14,270 nt of DNA from assembly GCA_964543235.1 (NCBI GenBank), contig CAZIXE010000086.1:1-14270 (forward strand). The letters run 5' to 3'. A program made the translations under genes and the position numbers. The notes under the pieces were generated by a model, which had not been told where the DNA came from, ran no database searches, and saw only the letters and a program-made list of their open reading frames with translations. Positions 1 through 6,178 of this stretch are shown in pieces. Position 1 is the stretch's first letter. Each line of letters begins with the position of its first letter. The DNA comes from JANMMJ01 sp964543235 (GTDB lineage: Bacteria > Pseudomonadota > Alphaproteobacteria > Rhizobiales > Aestuariivirgaceae).

Positions 1-49
1 GCGGTCTCGACACCCTCAAGGCCAAACGCCATCCTTCTTCAACAGCCTG

Positions 50-2419
50 CTAGAGCCGTGTCATTCTGAGCCGCAGCGCATTGCTGATGACGCTCACCGA
101 ACTGAGCGCCATCGCGGCGGCTGCAATGACCGGCGACAGCAGGATCCCGAAGACCGGATAGAGCACGCCCGCCGCCACCGGCACGCCCGCCGCGTTGTAG
201 ATGAAGGCGAAAACCAGGTTCTGCCGGATATTGCCCATTGCCGCCTTCGACAGCCGTCTGGCCTTCACGATGCCGTTGAGATCGCCCTTGAGCAGCGTGA
301 CCCCGGCACTCTCCATGGCAACATCTGTACCGGTACCCATGGCAATGCCGACATCGGCCGCTGCCAGCGCCGGCGCATCGTTGACGCCGTCTCCGGCCAT
401 TGCCACGACGCGCCCCTGCGCCCTGAGCGCGCTGACCACCTTGGCCTTTGCGTCCGGCAGCACCTCGGCTTCGATTTCGGTAAGGTCGAGTTGCCGGGCG
501 ATTGCTTCCGCCGTCGTGCGGTTGTCGCCGGTCAGCATCACCAAGCGAATGCCGTCGCCCCTGAGGGCTTTGATGGCAGCCGGTGTCGTGGCCTTGATCG
601 GATCGGCTATGGCTATCGCCGCCACCGCCTGGCCGTTGATGGCCACGAAGATGGCGCTGGCTCCGGCCTTGCGAAGATCGTCCGCGGCGCCCGCGAGCGT
701 ATCCGTGGCGATCGACAGTTCCTGCAGGAACCTGGCATTGCCGAGCACCACGCGCTTGCGCTCAACCATGCCGATCGCACCCTTGCCGGCCGGCGAATCG
801 AAACCTATGACCTTGCTGAGGCTGAGGCCGCGCGCCCGGGCTGCTGCCACGATCGCCTGCCCCAGCGGATGCTCGCTCGCCTGTTCGACGCTTGCCGCCA
901 GCCGCAGCGCCTCGTCCTCGCTGAAATCCGCCACCGTAACCACGCCTGTCACGGCGGGCTTGCCTTCCGTGAGCGTACCGGTCTTGTCGATCACCAGAGT
1001 ATCGACCTTCTCCAGGCGCTCCAGCGCTTCCGCGTCCTTGATCAGCACGCCCTCCTGGGCGCCGCGCCCCACGCCCACCATGATCGACATCGGCGTGGCA
1101 AGCCCCAGCGCACATGGGCAGGCGATGATCAGGACCGCCACAGCCGCCACCGTGCCGTAGGCAAACCGCGGTTCCGGTCCCCAGATCGACCAGGCGGCGA
1201 AGGCCAGGAGTGCGACGGCGATGACGAGCGGCACGAACCACCCAGACACCTGGTCGGCAAGCCGCTGGATGGGCGCCCGGCTGCGTTGCGCCTCCGCCAC
1301 CATCTGCACGATCCGCGCCAGCATCGTGTCGCGTCCCACCTTCTCGGCCTGCATGACGAAGCTGCTGGAGGCATTCAGCGTGCCCCCGATCACCTTCGAT
1401 CCCGGCACCTTGCTGACCGGCAGCGATTCCCCCGTCACCATCGATTCGTCGACTGTCACATGACCTTCCACCACCACCCCGTCCACCGGCACTTTCTCGC
1501 CGGGCCTGACCCGGAGCCGGTCGCCGGCCGCGATGGCCTCGATTGCCACTTCCTCGTCCGTGTCACCATCCGTCAGCCGCCGCGCCGTCCGGGGCTGCAG
1601 TCCGAGCAGCGCCTTGATCGCCCCCGATGTCCGCTCTCTGGCCCGGAGCTCCAGCACCTGCCCCAGCAGCACCAGCACGGTGATCACGGCCGCCGCCTCG
1701 AAATAGACGGCCACCGACCCGTCCGCCTGCCGGAACGCCGGCGGGAAGATCTGCGGGGCCAGGGTGGCAGCGAGGCTGAAGAGATAGGCGACCCCCGTAC
1801 CCATGGCGATCAGCGTGAACATGTTGAGGCTGCGGTTGATGACCGACTGCCAGCCGCGCACGAAGAACGGCCAGCCAGCCCACAGCACCACCGGCGTGGC
1901 CAGCGCGAGCTGCACCGGATTCGACACGCTTCTGTCCATGAGCATGTGCAGCCCGAACACATGGCCGCCCATCTCCAGCAGGAACAGGGGCAGCGTGATG
2001 ACAAGCCCGATCCAGAATCGCCGGGTCATGTCGATCAGCTCTTCATTGGGCCCGGTATCGCTGCCGGCGAAGGCGGGTTCCAGCGCCATGCCACAGATCG
2101 GGCAGGAACCCGGCCCCACCTGCCGGATCTCCGGATGCATCGGACAGGTGTAGATCGTGCCCTCTGGCACCGCCGCCTCGGCTGCGCTCCCCGGTTCCAG
2201 GTATTTCTGCGGATTGGCAATGAACTTGGCCCGGCAGCCGGCGGCGCAGAAATAATAGGTGCGGCCGTTATGGGTGGCCCGGTGCTCGGCCATGTGCGGA
2301 TCGACGCTCATTCCGCACACCGGATCGATAGCCGGTGGGGCCGCGGCGGCGCCCTGCTTGCGCATGTGGCTGCCGCAGGAATGCTGCGTTTGATGCGCGG
2401 GCGTGTCGGGATGGGCCAT
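50..2419 (-). CDS. copA: Copper-exporting P1B-1-type ATPase with YHS and heavy-metal-binding N-terminal domains
   Basis: Inner-membrane pump of 789 aa that uses ATP to export Cu(I) from the cytoplasm. Seen: a His/Cys-rich leader (1-23); a YHS domain (about 31-76, with DPVCGM and YFCAAGC); a small heavy-metal-binding motif (about 90-115, YTCPMHP...CPICGM); the actuator TGES (329-332); the transmembrane CPC motif (434-436); phosphorylated D478 in DKTGT; an HP motif (H517-P518); TGDN (630-633); and GDGVND (676-681). Near the C-terminus, Y741-N742 and M770-x-x-S-S complete the Cu(I)-selective P1B-1 signature. A classical GMxCxxC metal-binding domain is absent; the YHS and CPMHP modules take its place. 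The ATG at 2419 has AGGAG six bases upstream on the minus strand. It is divergent from cueR, and its promoter carries a perfect CueR operator, so copper induction is expected. No terminator is visible in the 49 bases after the stop. Silver export is a possible additional activity. Confidence 0.96.
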   Translation of the reverse strand: MAHPDTPAHQTQHSCGSHMRKQGAAAAPPAIDPVCGMSVDPHMAEHRATHNGRTYYFCAAGCRAKFIANPQKYLEPGSAAEAAVPEGTIYTCPMHPEIRQVGPGSCPICGMALEPAFAGSDTGPNEELIDMTRRFWIGLVITLPLFLLEMGGHVFGLHMLMDRSVSNPVQLALATPVVLWAGWPFFVRGWQSVINRSLNMFTLIAMGTGVAYLFSLAATLAPQIFPPAFRQADGSVAVYFEAAAVITVLVLLGQVLELRARERTSGAIKALLGLQPRTARRLTDGDTDEEVAIEAIAAGDRLRVRPGEKVPVDGVVVEGHVTVDESMVTGESLPVSKVPGSKVIGGTLNASSSFVMQAEKVGRDTMLARIVQMVAEAQRSRAPIQRLADQVSGWFVPLVIAVALLAFAAWSIWGPEPRFAYGTVAAVAVLIIACPCALGLATPMSIMVGVGRGAQEGVLIKDAEALERLEKVDTLVIDKTGTLTEGKPAVTGVVTVADFSEDEALRLAASVEQASEHPLGQAIVAAARARGLSLSKVIGFDSPAGKGAIGMVERKRVVLGNARFLQELSIATDTLAGAADDLRKAGASAIFVAINGQAVAAIAIADPIKATTPAAIKALRGDGIRLVMLTGDNRTTAEAIARQLDLTEIEAEVLPDAKAKVVSALRAQGRVVAMAGDGVNDAPALAAADVGIAMGTGTDVAMESAGVTLLKGDLNGIVKARRLSKAAMGNIRQNLVFAFIYNAAGVPVAAGVLYPVFGILLSPVIAAAAMALSSVSVISNALRLRMTRL

Positions 2420-2456
2420 CGCATGCTCCTGAGGGTCTCGACAGATGATGGCTCAT

Positions 2457-2487
2457 CCTATAAACCTTCCCATCATTGGAAGGTCAA
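2457..2487 (-). promoter_or_regulatory. CueR-type copper-responsive promoter and operator of copA
   Basis: On the minus strand, TTGACC (-35, plus-strand positions 2482-2487) and TATAGG (-10, 2457-2462) are separated by 19 bp. This overlong spacer is the hallmark of MerR-family promoters. The spacer carries a perfect dyad ACCTTCC-N7-GGAAGGT at 2464-2484, which matches the known CueR operator form. Copper-bound CueR would untwist this DNA to switch on copA. The site also lies just upstream of cueR, so it may autoregulate that gene. Confidence 0.93.
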
Positions 2488-2508
2488 GCGCTTGCTGGAG
2501 CTGCATCG

Positions 2509-2895
2509 ATGAACATTGGCCAGGCCGCCGCGGCGTCCGGCGTCACCGCCAAGATGATCCGCTACTACGAGGACGTGGGCCTCCTGCCTTCCGTCCGCAG
2601 GACCGCTTCAGGTTACCGCAAATATGCGGCGGCGGATGTCCACCGCCTGCGCTTCGTCAAGCGGGCCCGTGACTTCGGCTTCTCGATGGAGCAGATCGCC
2701 AGTCTCCTGGTGCTGTGGGACGACCGCAGCCGGCCCAGCAAGGAAGTCAAGCGGATCGCCATGGCCCATGTTGCCGAACTTGATGAGAAGATCCGCCATT
2801 TGACCGAGATGCGTGACGTGCTGTATCGCCTCGCCCGCCGCTGCCATGGCGATGATCGGCCGGATTGCCCCATTCTTCAGGACTTCGCGGCCTGA
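2509..2895 (+). CDS. cueR: CueR-type MerR-family copper-sensing transcriptional activator
   Basis: Cytoplasmic dimeric activator of 128 aa that senses Cu(I) (and, in the family, Ag(I) and Au(I)) and activates copper-efflux genes. Seen: an N-terminal MerR winged helix beginning MNIGQAAAASGV, with the KMIRYYEDVGLL and SGYRKY signatures. A long dimerisation helix follows (about 78-110). The C-terminal metal loop is C112-x7-C120 (CHGDDRPDC). Ser77 is the residue that marks sensors of monovalent metals; divalent-metal sensors such as ZntR carry Cys there. I chose the ATG at 2509 because it matches the family N-terminus. An in-frame TTG at 2476 would lie inside the operator and add 11 unrelated residues. 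The gene is divergent from copA and shares its control region. The organisation and the key residues together make the assignment nearly certain. Confidence 0.95.
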   Translation: MNIGQAAAASGVTAKMIRYYEDVGLLPSVRRTASGYRKYAAADVHRLRFVKRARDFGFSMEQIASLLVLWDDRSRPSKEVKRIAMAHVAELDEKIRHLTEMRDVLYRLARRCHGDDRPDCPILQDFAA

Positions 2896-2901
2896 CAGGG
2901 C

Positions 2902-2932
2902 AAAGAAAAAGGGCACCGCTGCAGCAACGCCC
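2902..2932 (-). terminator. Putative intrinsic terminator of the TadE/TadG-like operon
   Basis: Read on the minus strand, a GGGC...GCCC stem (2911-2932), closed through several G-U pairs and capped by a GC-rich top, is followed directly by TTTTTCTTT (2902-2910). It lies about 28 bases past the stop of the minus-strand pilin-like gene. The stem is moderate because of the wobble pairs. No T-tract follows it in the plus direction, so it probably does not end cueR transcription. Confidence 0.6.
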
Positions 2933-2959
2933 AGGCTATTGCCCATGCTGCGGGAGGAA

Positions 2960-3538
2960 TCAGCAGTTGGTGCAATCGAGGGTCCGGCTCTCGCGCGGAC
3001 GCAATGTCAGCTGATGTTCCGGCCGGAACGTCTGCGTGCCCAGCACATAGCTGAACAGCGGCTTGAAGCTGACGCAGACCCGGGCCGTCACCAGGTCGTT
3101 GTTGTCGGTCATCAGATTGATGTAACCGGATGTTGACGGTGTGCCGCCGCACGAACCGCCATTGTTCTTCTGCCAGATCAGGTTCACGTTGCTGCCGTTC
3201 TTGCGATAGGCGAAGACCTCGGCCTTGACGTCCGAGGCCGAGAACGGCTCCATGATCGGCGCGATTGCTTTGAAGAAGCCGTTGATGTCGCTGCTGGTGA
3301 TCGTCGTCGATGTCTGCGTCACCAGGTCCGCAACCGTGCTCGCAGCCAGCGTCACCCGCCGGTTGGCGGAGATCAGGTTGGTGACATCGATCAACCCGAT
3401 ATAGAGGATCACCATGAACGGGAAGATGAAAGCCATTTCGATGGCTGCAACACCCTTGCTATTGCGGCGGAACGAAACAGCCGCCGCTGCGATCCTGGTG
3501 GCCGGGCGTCTCATCCGATTGGGGAAGAAGGCGGTCAT
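2960..3538 (-). CDS. TadE/TadG-like pilus assembly pseudopilin
   Basis: Membrane-anchored protein of 192 aa. A basic N-terminus is followed by SKGVAAIEMAF and a hydrophobic helix (about 30-52). In TadE/F-type pseudopilins this G-xxxx-E arrangement (G29, E34) resembles the prepilin cleavage site processed by the Tad prepilin peptidase, which would be CpaA here. The remaining 140 residues would be periplasmic. They contain a GSCGG motif, one further Cys (ARVC) and a terminal CTNC, so disulfides are plausible. It is the second gene of a minus-strand pair, starting 28 bases after the stop of the TadE-like gene. The ribosome site is weak (AGGA, about eight bases before the ATG). An alternative start is Met9. 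It is too short to be a full TadG with a von Willebrand domain; it could equally be called TadF. The family is clear, the exact paralogue is not. Confidence 0.85.
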   Translation of the reverse strand: MTAFFPNRMRRPATRIAAAAVSFRRNSKGVAAIEMAFIFPFMVILYIGLIDVTNLISANRRVTLAASTVADLVTQTSTTITSSDINGFFKAIAPIMEPFSASDVKAEVFAYRKNGSNVNLIWQKNNGGSCGGTPSTSGYINLMTDNNDLVTARVCVSFKPLFSYVLGTQTFRPEHQLTLRPRESRTLDCTNC

Positions 3539-3566
3539 GTGGTGTAATCCTGTCCGGCGTGGGGTC

Positions 3567-4112
3567 TCAGAAGGGTTCGTTGCGGAAAACTGCGCCGGCC
3601 GTCAGCAGGCGCCGGTCGTTGCCGATGTTGGCGAGCAGCGTGATGCCCGGCATGAACAGCTTCCATTCATAGTAGGTGCGCACCACCGTGACCGTCAGGC
3701 GGGCGCCCGGATTGTACTGCGAATTGGTGCTGACATCGGGGGAGAGTGCGCCGTTGTTGATCGGTTGCGGCAGGTTGATCGCCGCGAACGTCGCAAAATT
3801 GCGCACATCGACGTGGAGCTTTTCTTCGCACTTGAGGAACGACGCGAGATTGCCGCAAACGATGGTCTTGAATTGCGACTTGGTGATTCCCTGATTCTGC
3901 ACCTGCCCGGTTCGGATCATGCGCCCGGCCTGCGCGACGCCGTTCTCGATCACGTATTCGCTGAACAGCATGATGCCCGTTTCGAAGATGAAGCCGAGCA
4001 GGTAGAGAAATGGTCCGGCCACCATGGCGAATTCGATGGCCGTGACGCCTTTTTCCGATTTTCTGAAGCGCTTGAAGGGGCTCCAGTGCGCCCGGCTCCT
4101 GCGAAACCACAT
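3567..4112 (-). CDS. TadE-family minor pseudopilin
   Basis: Predicted 181-aa membrane-anchored minor pilin-like component of the Tad apparatus. The N-terminus is strongly basic (MWFRRSR...), followed by KGVTAIEFAMVAGPF, the classic TadE motif. G22 and E27 sit as in prepilin cleavage sites, and one hydrophobic helix runs about 26-50. The periplasmic part has two Cys (IVCGN, LKCEE), which may pair. I chose the ATG at 4112 because GGGAG lies seven bases upstream. An upstream in-frame GTG at 4160 would add 16 residues that are unlike any TadE leader. It is the first gene of the minus-strand pair and 28 bases before its partner. It is separated from the rest of the Tad cluster only by the orphan secretin-N-domain gene and the divergent control region, which supports a role in Flp pilus biogenesis. 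Confidence 0.88.
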   Translation of the reverse strand: MWFRRSRAHWSPFKRFRKSEKGVTAIEFAMVAGPFLYLLGFIFETGIMLFSEYVIENGVAQAGRMIRTGQVQNQGITKSQFKTIVCGNLASFLKCEEKLHVDVRNFATFAAINLPQPINNGALSPDVSTNSQYNPGARLTVTVVRTYYEWKLFMPGITLLANIGNDRRLLTAGAVFRNEPF

Positions 4113-4196
4113 AGACTGACTCCCGTCCGCTTCATGCCGCGCGCCGCTTGAACAGGGCACTGCGGATTAGTGCTGAGGGAGTGTTATCAATGAGCC

Positions 4197-4235
4197 ATTG
4201 AATCAGACTAAAAACATTCGTTCAAATTCGAACGA
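4197..4235 (-). promoter_or_regulatory. Candidate promoter with overlapping dyad upstream of the TadE-like operon
   Basis: On the minus strand, TTGAAC (plus 4220-4225) and TTCAAT (4197-4202) are separated by 17 bp and lie 85-115 bases upstream of the TadE-like start. A perfect inverted repeat TCGTTC-N6-GAACGA (4218-4235) overlaps the -35 element, as a repressor site might. The promoter match is weak and unproven, but the gap between the upstream terminator (4273) and the gene start must hold this operon's promoter. Confidence 0.3.
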
Positions 4236-4272
4236 CTTGCCGATTCCCTGCCGCCTGTTGCGGCGGACGCGC

Positions 4273-4300
4273 AAAAAAACGCCGCCCTCGCCGGGCGGCG
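4273..4300 (-). terminator. Intrinsic terminator of the orphan secretin-N-domain gene
   Basis: On the minus strand, an 8-bp perfect GC stem (CGCCGCCC / GGGCGGCG, arms 4280-4287 and 4293-4300) with a 5-nt loop runs straight into seven T residues (4273-4279). It lies about 25 bases past the stop codon at 4325. This is a strong rho-independent terminator and separates the orphan gene from the TadE-like operon downstream. Confidence 0.9.
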
Positions 4301-4324
4301 CCCCTCCGATCCCGGATTGTTCTG

Positions 4325-4774
4325 TTACTGGCCGGCGGCCGAAGTGGCCAGCGTTCCCTTCTTCTTGTTCTGGCCTTCGAGCGTGTCGAAGTAGTCCTTG
4401 TTGTCGCCCACCTGCAGCGTCGATTCACAGACATCGCCGCAGGCATAGGAGAATTTCGAACCGGCCCGGAACACGTTAACGTTATGGTTGCCGCTGAGCT
4501 TCACCGTGACATCGAGCGCCGCGAGCTCATTGCCCTCGCTGTCGAGCACGATGATGTTGGTCGAACCGAAGTTGCGGCCGTGAACGAAGATGCGTTTGTT
4601 CTGGACGGTCACATCGGCAATGTTGGGGTTGCCCACCACGACGGTGGCGGGATCGCCGCTGACTGCCAGCATCTTCGCTTCATCGGCCTTCACGATCACG
4701 TCGGTCGCGGCGAAGACCGGCGTGGCAGCCGCTGCCGCGACAAAGGCAGACAGGAAGAATATGCGAAGCTTCAT
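4325..4774 (-). CDS. Secreted orphan CpaC N-terminal-domain protein (pilus assembly protein N-terminal domain)
   Basis: Periplasmic protein of 149 aa. A signal peptide (MKLRIFFLSAFVAAAAATPVFA, cut before ATD) is followed by a domain at about 23-95 that closely resembles the N-terminal domain of the CpaC secretin. VVVGNPNIADVTVQNKR...STNIIVLDSEGNELAALDV parallels residues 70-118 of the CpaC encoded at 7007-8416. The secretin domain itself is absent. The C-terminal 50 residues carry a C-x3-C pair (YACGDVC) and a charged, low-complexity end. I chose the ATG at 4774 because it starts the signal peptide; an upstream ATG at 4858 would add 28 unrelated residues. It is divergent from flp and has its own terminator, so it is probably a single-gene unit. 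A role in secretin assembly or in periplasmic pilus function is inference. Confidence 0.85.
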   Translation of the reverse strand: MKLRIFFLSAFVAAAAATPVFAATDVIVKADEAKMLAVSGDPATVVVGNPNIADVTVQNKRIFVHGRNFGSTNIIVLDSEGNELAALDVTVKLSGNHNVNVFRAGSKFSYACGDVCESTLQVGDNKDYFDTLEGQNKKKGTLATSAAGQ

Positions 4775-5212
4775 GGGAGCGTCCTGCAGGATGTATTGGT
4801 GTGTCAGCGCATCGCCCGCATTTGACTCCACAATGGTGAATCTTCTGTTACCTGGCATCCTGGCGCTGCCGCCGGCCGTGCCTGGCCGGATCTGCAGGGG
4901 CCCCGGCTGTGGAGTGTCGGGCGCCGTGCAAACCCGCGCCGCAGCATATCACTAGTATAGCTGTTTCCTGTAACCTCAATTATACTTGATGAATTTCAAT
5001 GGCATCAGGATTATCTACAAATTTTATTATTTGAATAAATCAATTGATAACCAAACAGACCCCAGCGTTTAGAAATACAGCACTTGGTGCTTTCGATTTA
5101 CTGCGTATTAAACCCTGTACCTTATGTTCCCGCCATGGTTCGCGGCTAAAGGCATGCATTAGCCCGGCAAGCGGATCAGGTGCTGTAGAACGAGTTCTAG
5201 ATGGAGACAAGT
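4775..5212. promoter_or_regulatory. Divergent control region between the orphan gene and flp, with AT-rich core
   Basis: This 438-bp stretch has no convincing gene. About 4945-5110 is clearly AT-rich within a GC-rich window and should hold the promoters for flp (plus) and the orphan gene (minus). Weak sigma-70-like candidates toward flp are TTGATG-N17-GATTAT (4986-5014) and TTGGTG-N16-TATTAA (5084-5111). Small inverted repeats are AGCAC-TTG-GTGCT (5079-5091) and GGCTAA-N9-TTAGCC (5144-5164). None of these can be assigned to a regulator from sequence alone. A short open frame at 5044-5244 has no recognisable product and overlaps flp. Confidence 0.5.
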
Positions 5213-5377
5213 ATGAGCAAGCTCGTGCGTTTTGTGAAAGATGAATCTGGTGCGACCGCCATCGAGTACGGCCTCATCGCTGCTGCCACGGGCCTGGCCC
5301 TGGTCGCCGTGATGCCCCTGATCGGTGAGCAGCTCGAGTCCACCTTCGGCACCATTGCCGACAACATGGGCAACTAA
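5213..5377 (+). CDS. flp: Flp-family type IVb pilin (major Tad pilin)
   Basis: Prepilin of 54 aa, the likely structural subunit of the Tad pilus. Seen: a short charged leader MSKLVRFVKDESG, then the Flp signature ATAIEYGLIAAATGLALVAV. Cleavage is expected after G13, leaving Glu at +5 and Tyr at +6 of the mature protein, the invariant pair of Flp pilins. A hydrophobic helix (about 20-37) is followed by a short tail ending in ADNMGN. The length matches the family. The ATG at 5213 has GGAG six bases upstream. An in-frame ATG at 5201 has no good ribosome site and follows a stop directly. It is preceded by a long AT-rich control region and followed by a strong terminator, so it is likely transcribed at high level as a single gene, with cpaA onward made at lower level. 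Confidence 0.95.
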   Translation: MSKLVRFVKDESGATAIEYGLIAAATGLALVAVMPLIGEQLESTFGTIADNMGN

Positions 5378-5422
5378 GAGGACGAAGGGAGCTTTCAGCT
5401 CCTCGGGATATCCTGAAGGTTT

Positions 5423-5459
5423 AAGGGGCCGCAGGCTTTCTGCGGCCCCTTTTCCTTTT
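5423..5459 (+). terminator. Strong intrinsic terminator after flp
   Basis: A perfect 12-bp stem (AAGGGGCCGCAG / CTGCGGCCCCTT, arms 5423-5434 and 5440-5451) with a 5-nt loop is followed by TTCCTTTT. It starts 46 bases past the flp stop and ends 109 bases before the cpaA start. It should end most flp transcripts; any read-through would feed the cpa operon at a lower level. Confidence 0.92.
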
Positions 5460-5472
5460 GACTTTGCCATAT

Positions 5473-5492
5473 CCGGTTAACCGGCAATTTAC
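5473..5492 (+). promoter_or_regulatory. 12-bp palindrome and CtrA-like motif in the cpaA leader
   Basis: A perfect palindrome CCGGTTAACCGG (5473-5484) lies in the cpaA leader. It overlaps TTAA-N7-TTTA (5477-5491), one mismatch from the alphaproteobacterial CtrA consensus TTAA-N7-TTAA, followed by C as in many known sites. The match to CtrA is inference. The position between the flp terminator and cpaA is where a promoter for the cpa operon would be needed. Confidence 0.3.
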
Positions 5493-5568
5493 AGACCCCA
5501 TGGAAATGTCGGCAATCGCCGCACATGCGGCCCGCGCTCATCCTCGAGCCGCTGTCTCCGGAGTTGCC

Positions 5569-6069
5569 ATGCCTGCCAGCCTGCCCGTTCTGCTGTTTCC
5601 GGCCCTGATGATTCTGGCAGGCGTCAATGATGCGCTCACCTATCGCATCCCGAACTGGCTCACCCTGGCGATCGGCCTCCTGTTCTGGCCATTCGCGCTT
5701 TTCTACGGCATGCCCGGCGAACTGCTGCTGTGGCACGCCTTGACCGGCGTGGTCCTTCTGGTGATGGGCTTCGGCCTTTTCGCCGCGGGCCTGTTTGGCG
5801 GCGGCGACGCCAAGTTGATGGCGGCGGCGGGCTTCTGGTTCGGCTGGCCGGTGGCCATGAAGTTCCTGGTACTGACGGCCCTGGCTGGCGGCCTGCTGGC
5901 GCTGGCCATCGCTCTCTGGACTGCTCTGCAGATGGACCAGGAGATGCGCGGCCACACCTGGATCGAGCGGTTCCGGAGCAGGAAGATCGACGTGCCCTAT
6001 GGCGTCGCTCTGGCGGCCGGGGCCGTCATCGCCTTCCCGGACAGCTGGTGGTGGAGGCTCCTGAGTTAA
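5569..6069 (+). CDS. cpaA: A24-family prepilin peptidase CpaA/TadV
   Basis: Inner-membrane aspartic protease of 166 aa that removes the leader from Flp prepilin and TadE/F-type pseudopilins. Seen: the first catalytic aspartate D21 in AGVNDALTYRIPNWL; the second, D80, in the GGGDAKLM motif (the GxGD box); several hydrophobic segments; and a final VPYGVAL segment typical of the family. It lacks the N-terminal methylase domain of PilD, as CpaA/TadV proteins do. I chose the ATG at 5569 because GGAG lies five bases upstream and the protein begins directly at the first membrane helix. In-frame ATGs at 5500 and 5506 would add a non-hydrophobic Ala-rich stretch. It follows the flp terminator and is the first gene of the machinery part of the cluster, 109 bases before cpaB. 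Confidence 0.94.
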   Translation: MPASLPVLLFPALMILAGVNDALTYRIPNWLTLAIGLLFWPFALFYGMPGELLLWHALTGVVLLVMGFGLFAAGLFGGGDAKLMAAAGFWFGWPVAMKFLVLTALAGGLLALAIALWTALQMDQEMRGHTWIERFRSRKIDVPYGVALAAGAVIAFPDSWWWRLLS

Positions 6070-6178
6070 CTGGTTGGAAAGCATCGCGGGATGAAAAGAG
6101 TTAACCCTAATTTGACCATTAGAGACGACATTCAACAGACGAGGCGGCCTGGCTGCACGCCATGCGAGGACTGGGACA
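6070..6178 (+). promoter_or_regulatory. cpaA-cpaB intergenic region with CtrA-like half-sites
   Basis: This is the longest gap (109 bp) inside the machinery part of the cluster. It contains TTAA-N7-TTGA at 6101-6115 (one mismatch to the CtrA consensus), and a second TTAAC lies at 6066-6070 across the cpaA stop. It may hold an internal promoter for cpaB onward. No clear terminator is visible in it. The regulator assignment is only a suggestion. Confidence 0.25.

Noticed and set aside
2476..2508. TTG start extending cueR upstream
   Set aside because: It lies within the CueR operator and adds residues absent from the family; the ATG at 2509 matches the conserved N-terminus.
491..2512. Long plus-strand open frame opposite copA
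   Set aside because: Its product is a His/Arg/Pro/Gln-rich string with no domain, and it mirrors a fully recognisable ATPase on the other strand. It is a product of high GC content.
5044..5244. Small plus-strand open frame upstream of flp
   Set aside because: No good ribosome site, no recognisable product, and it overlaps the start of flp in another frame.
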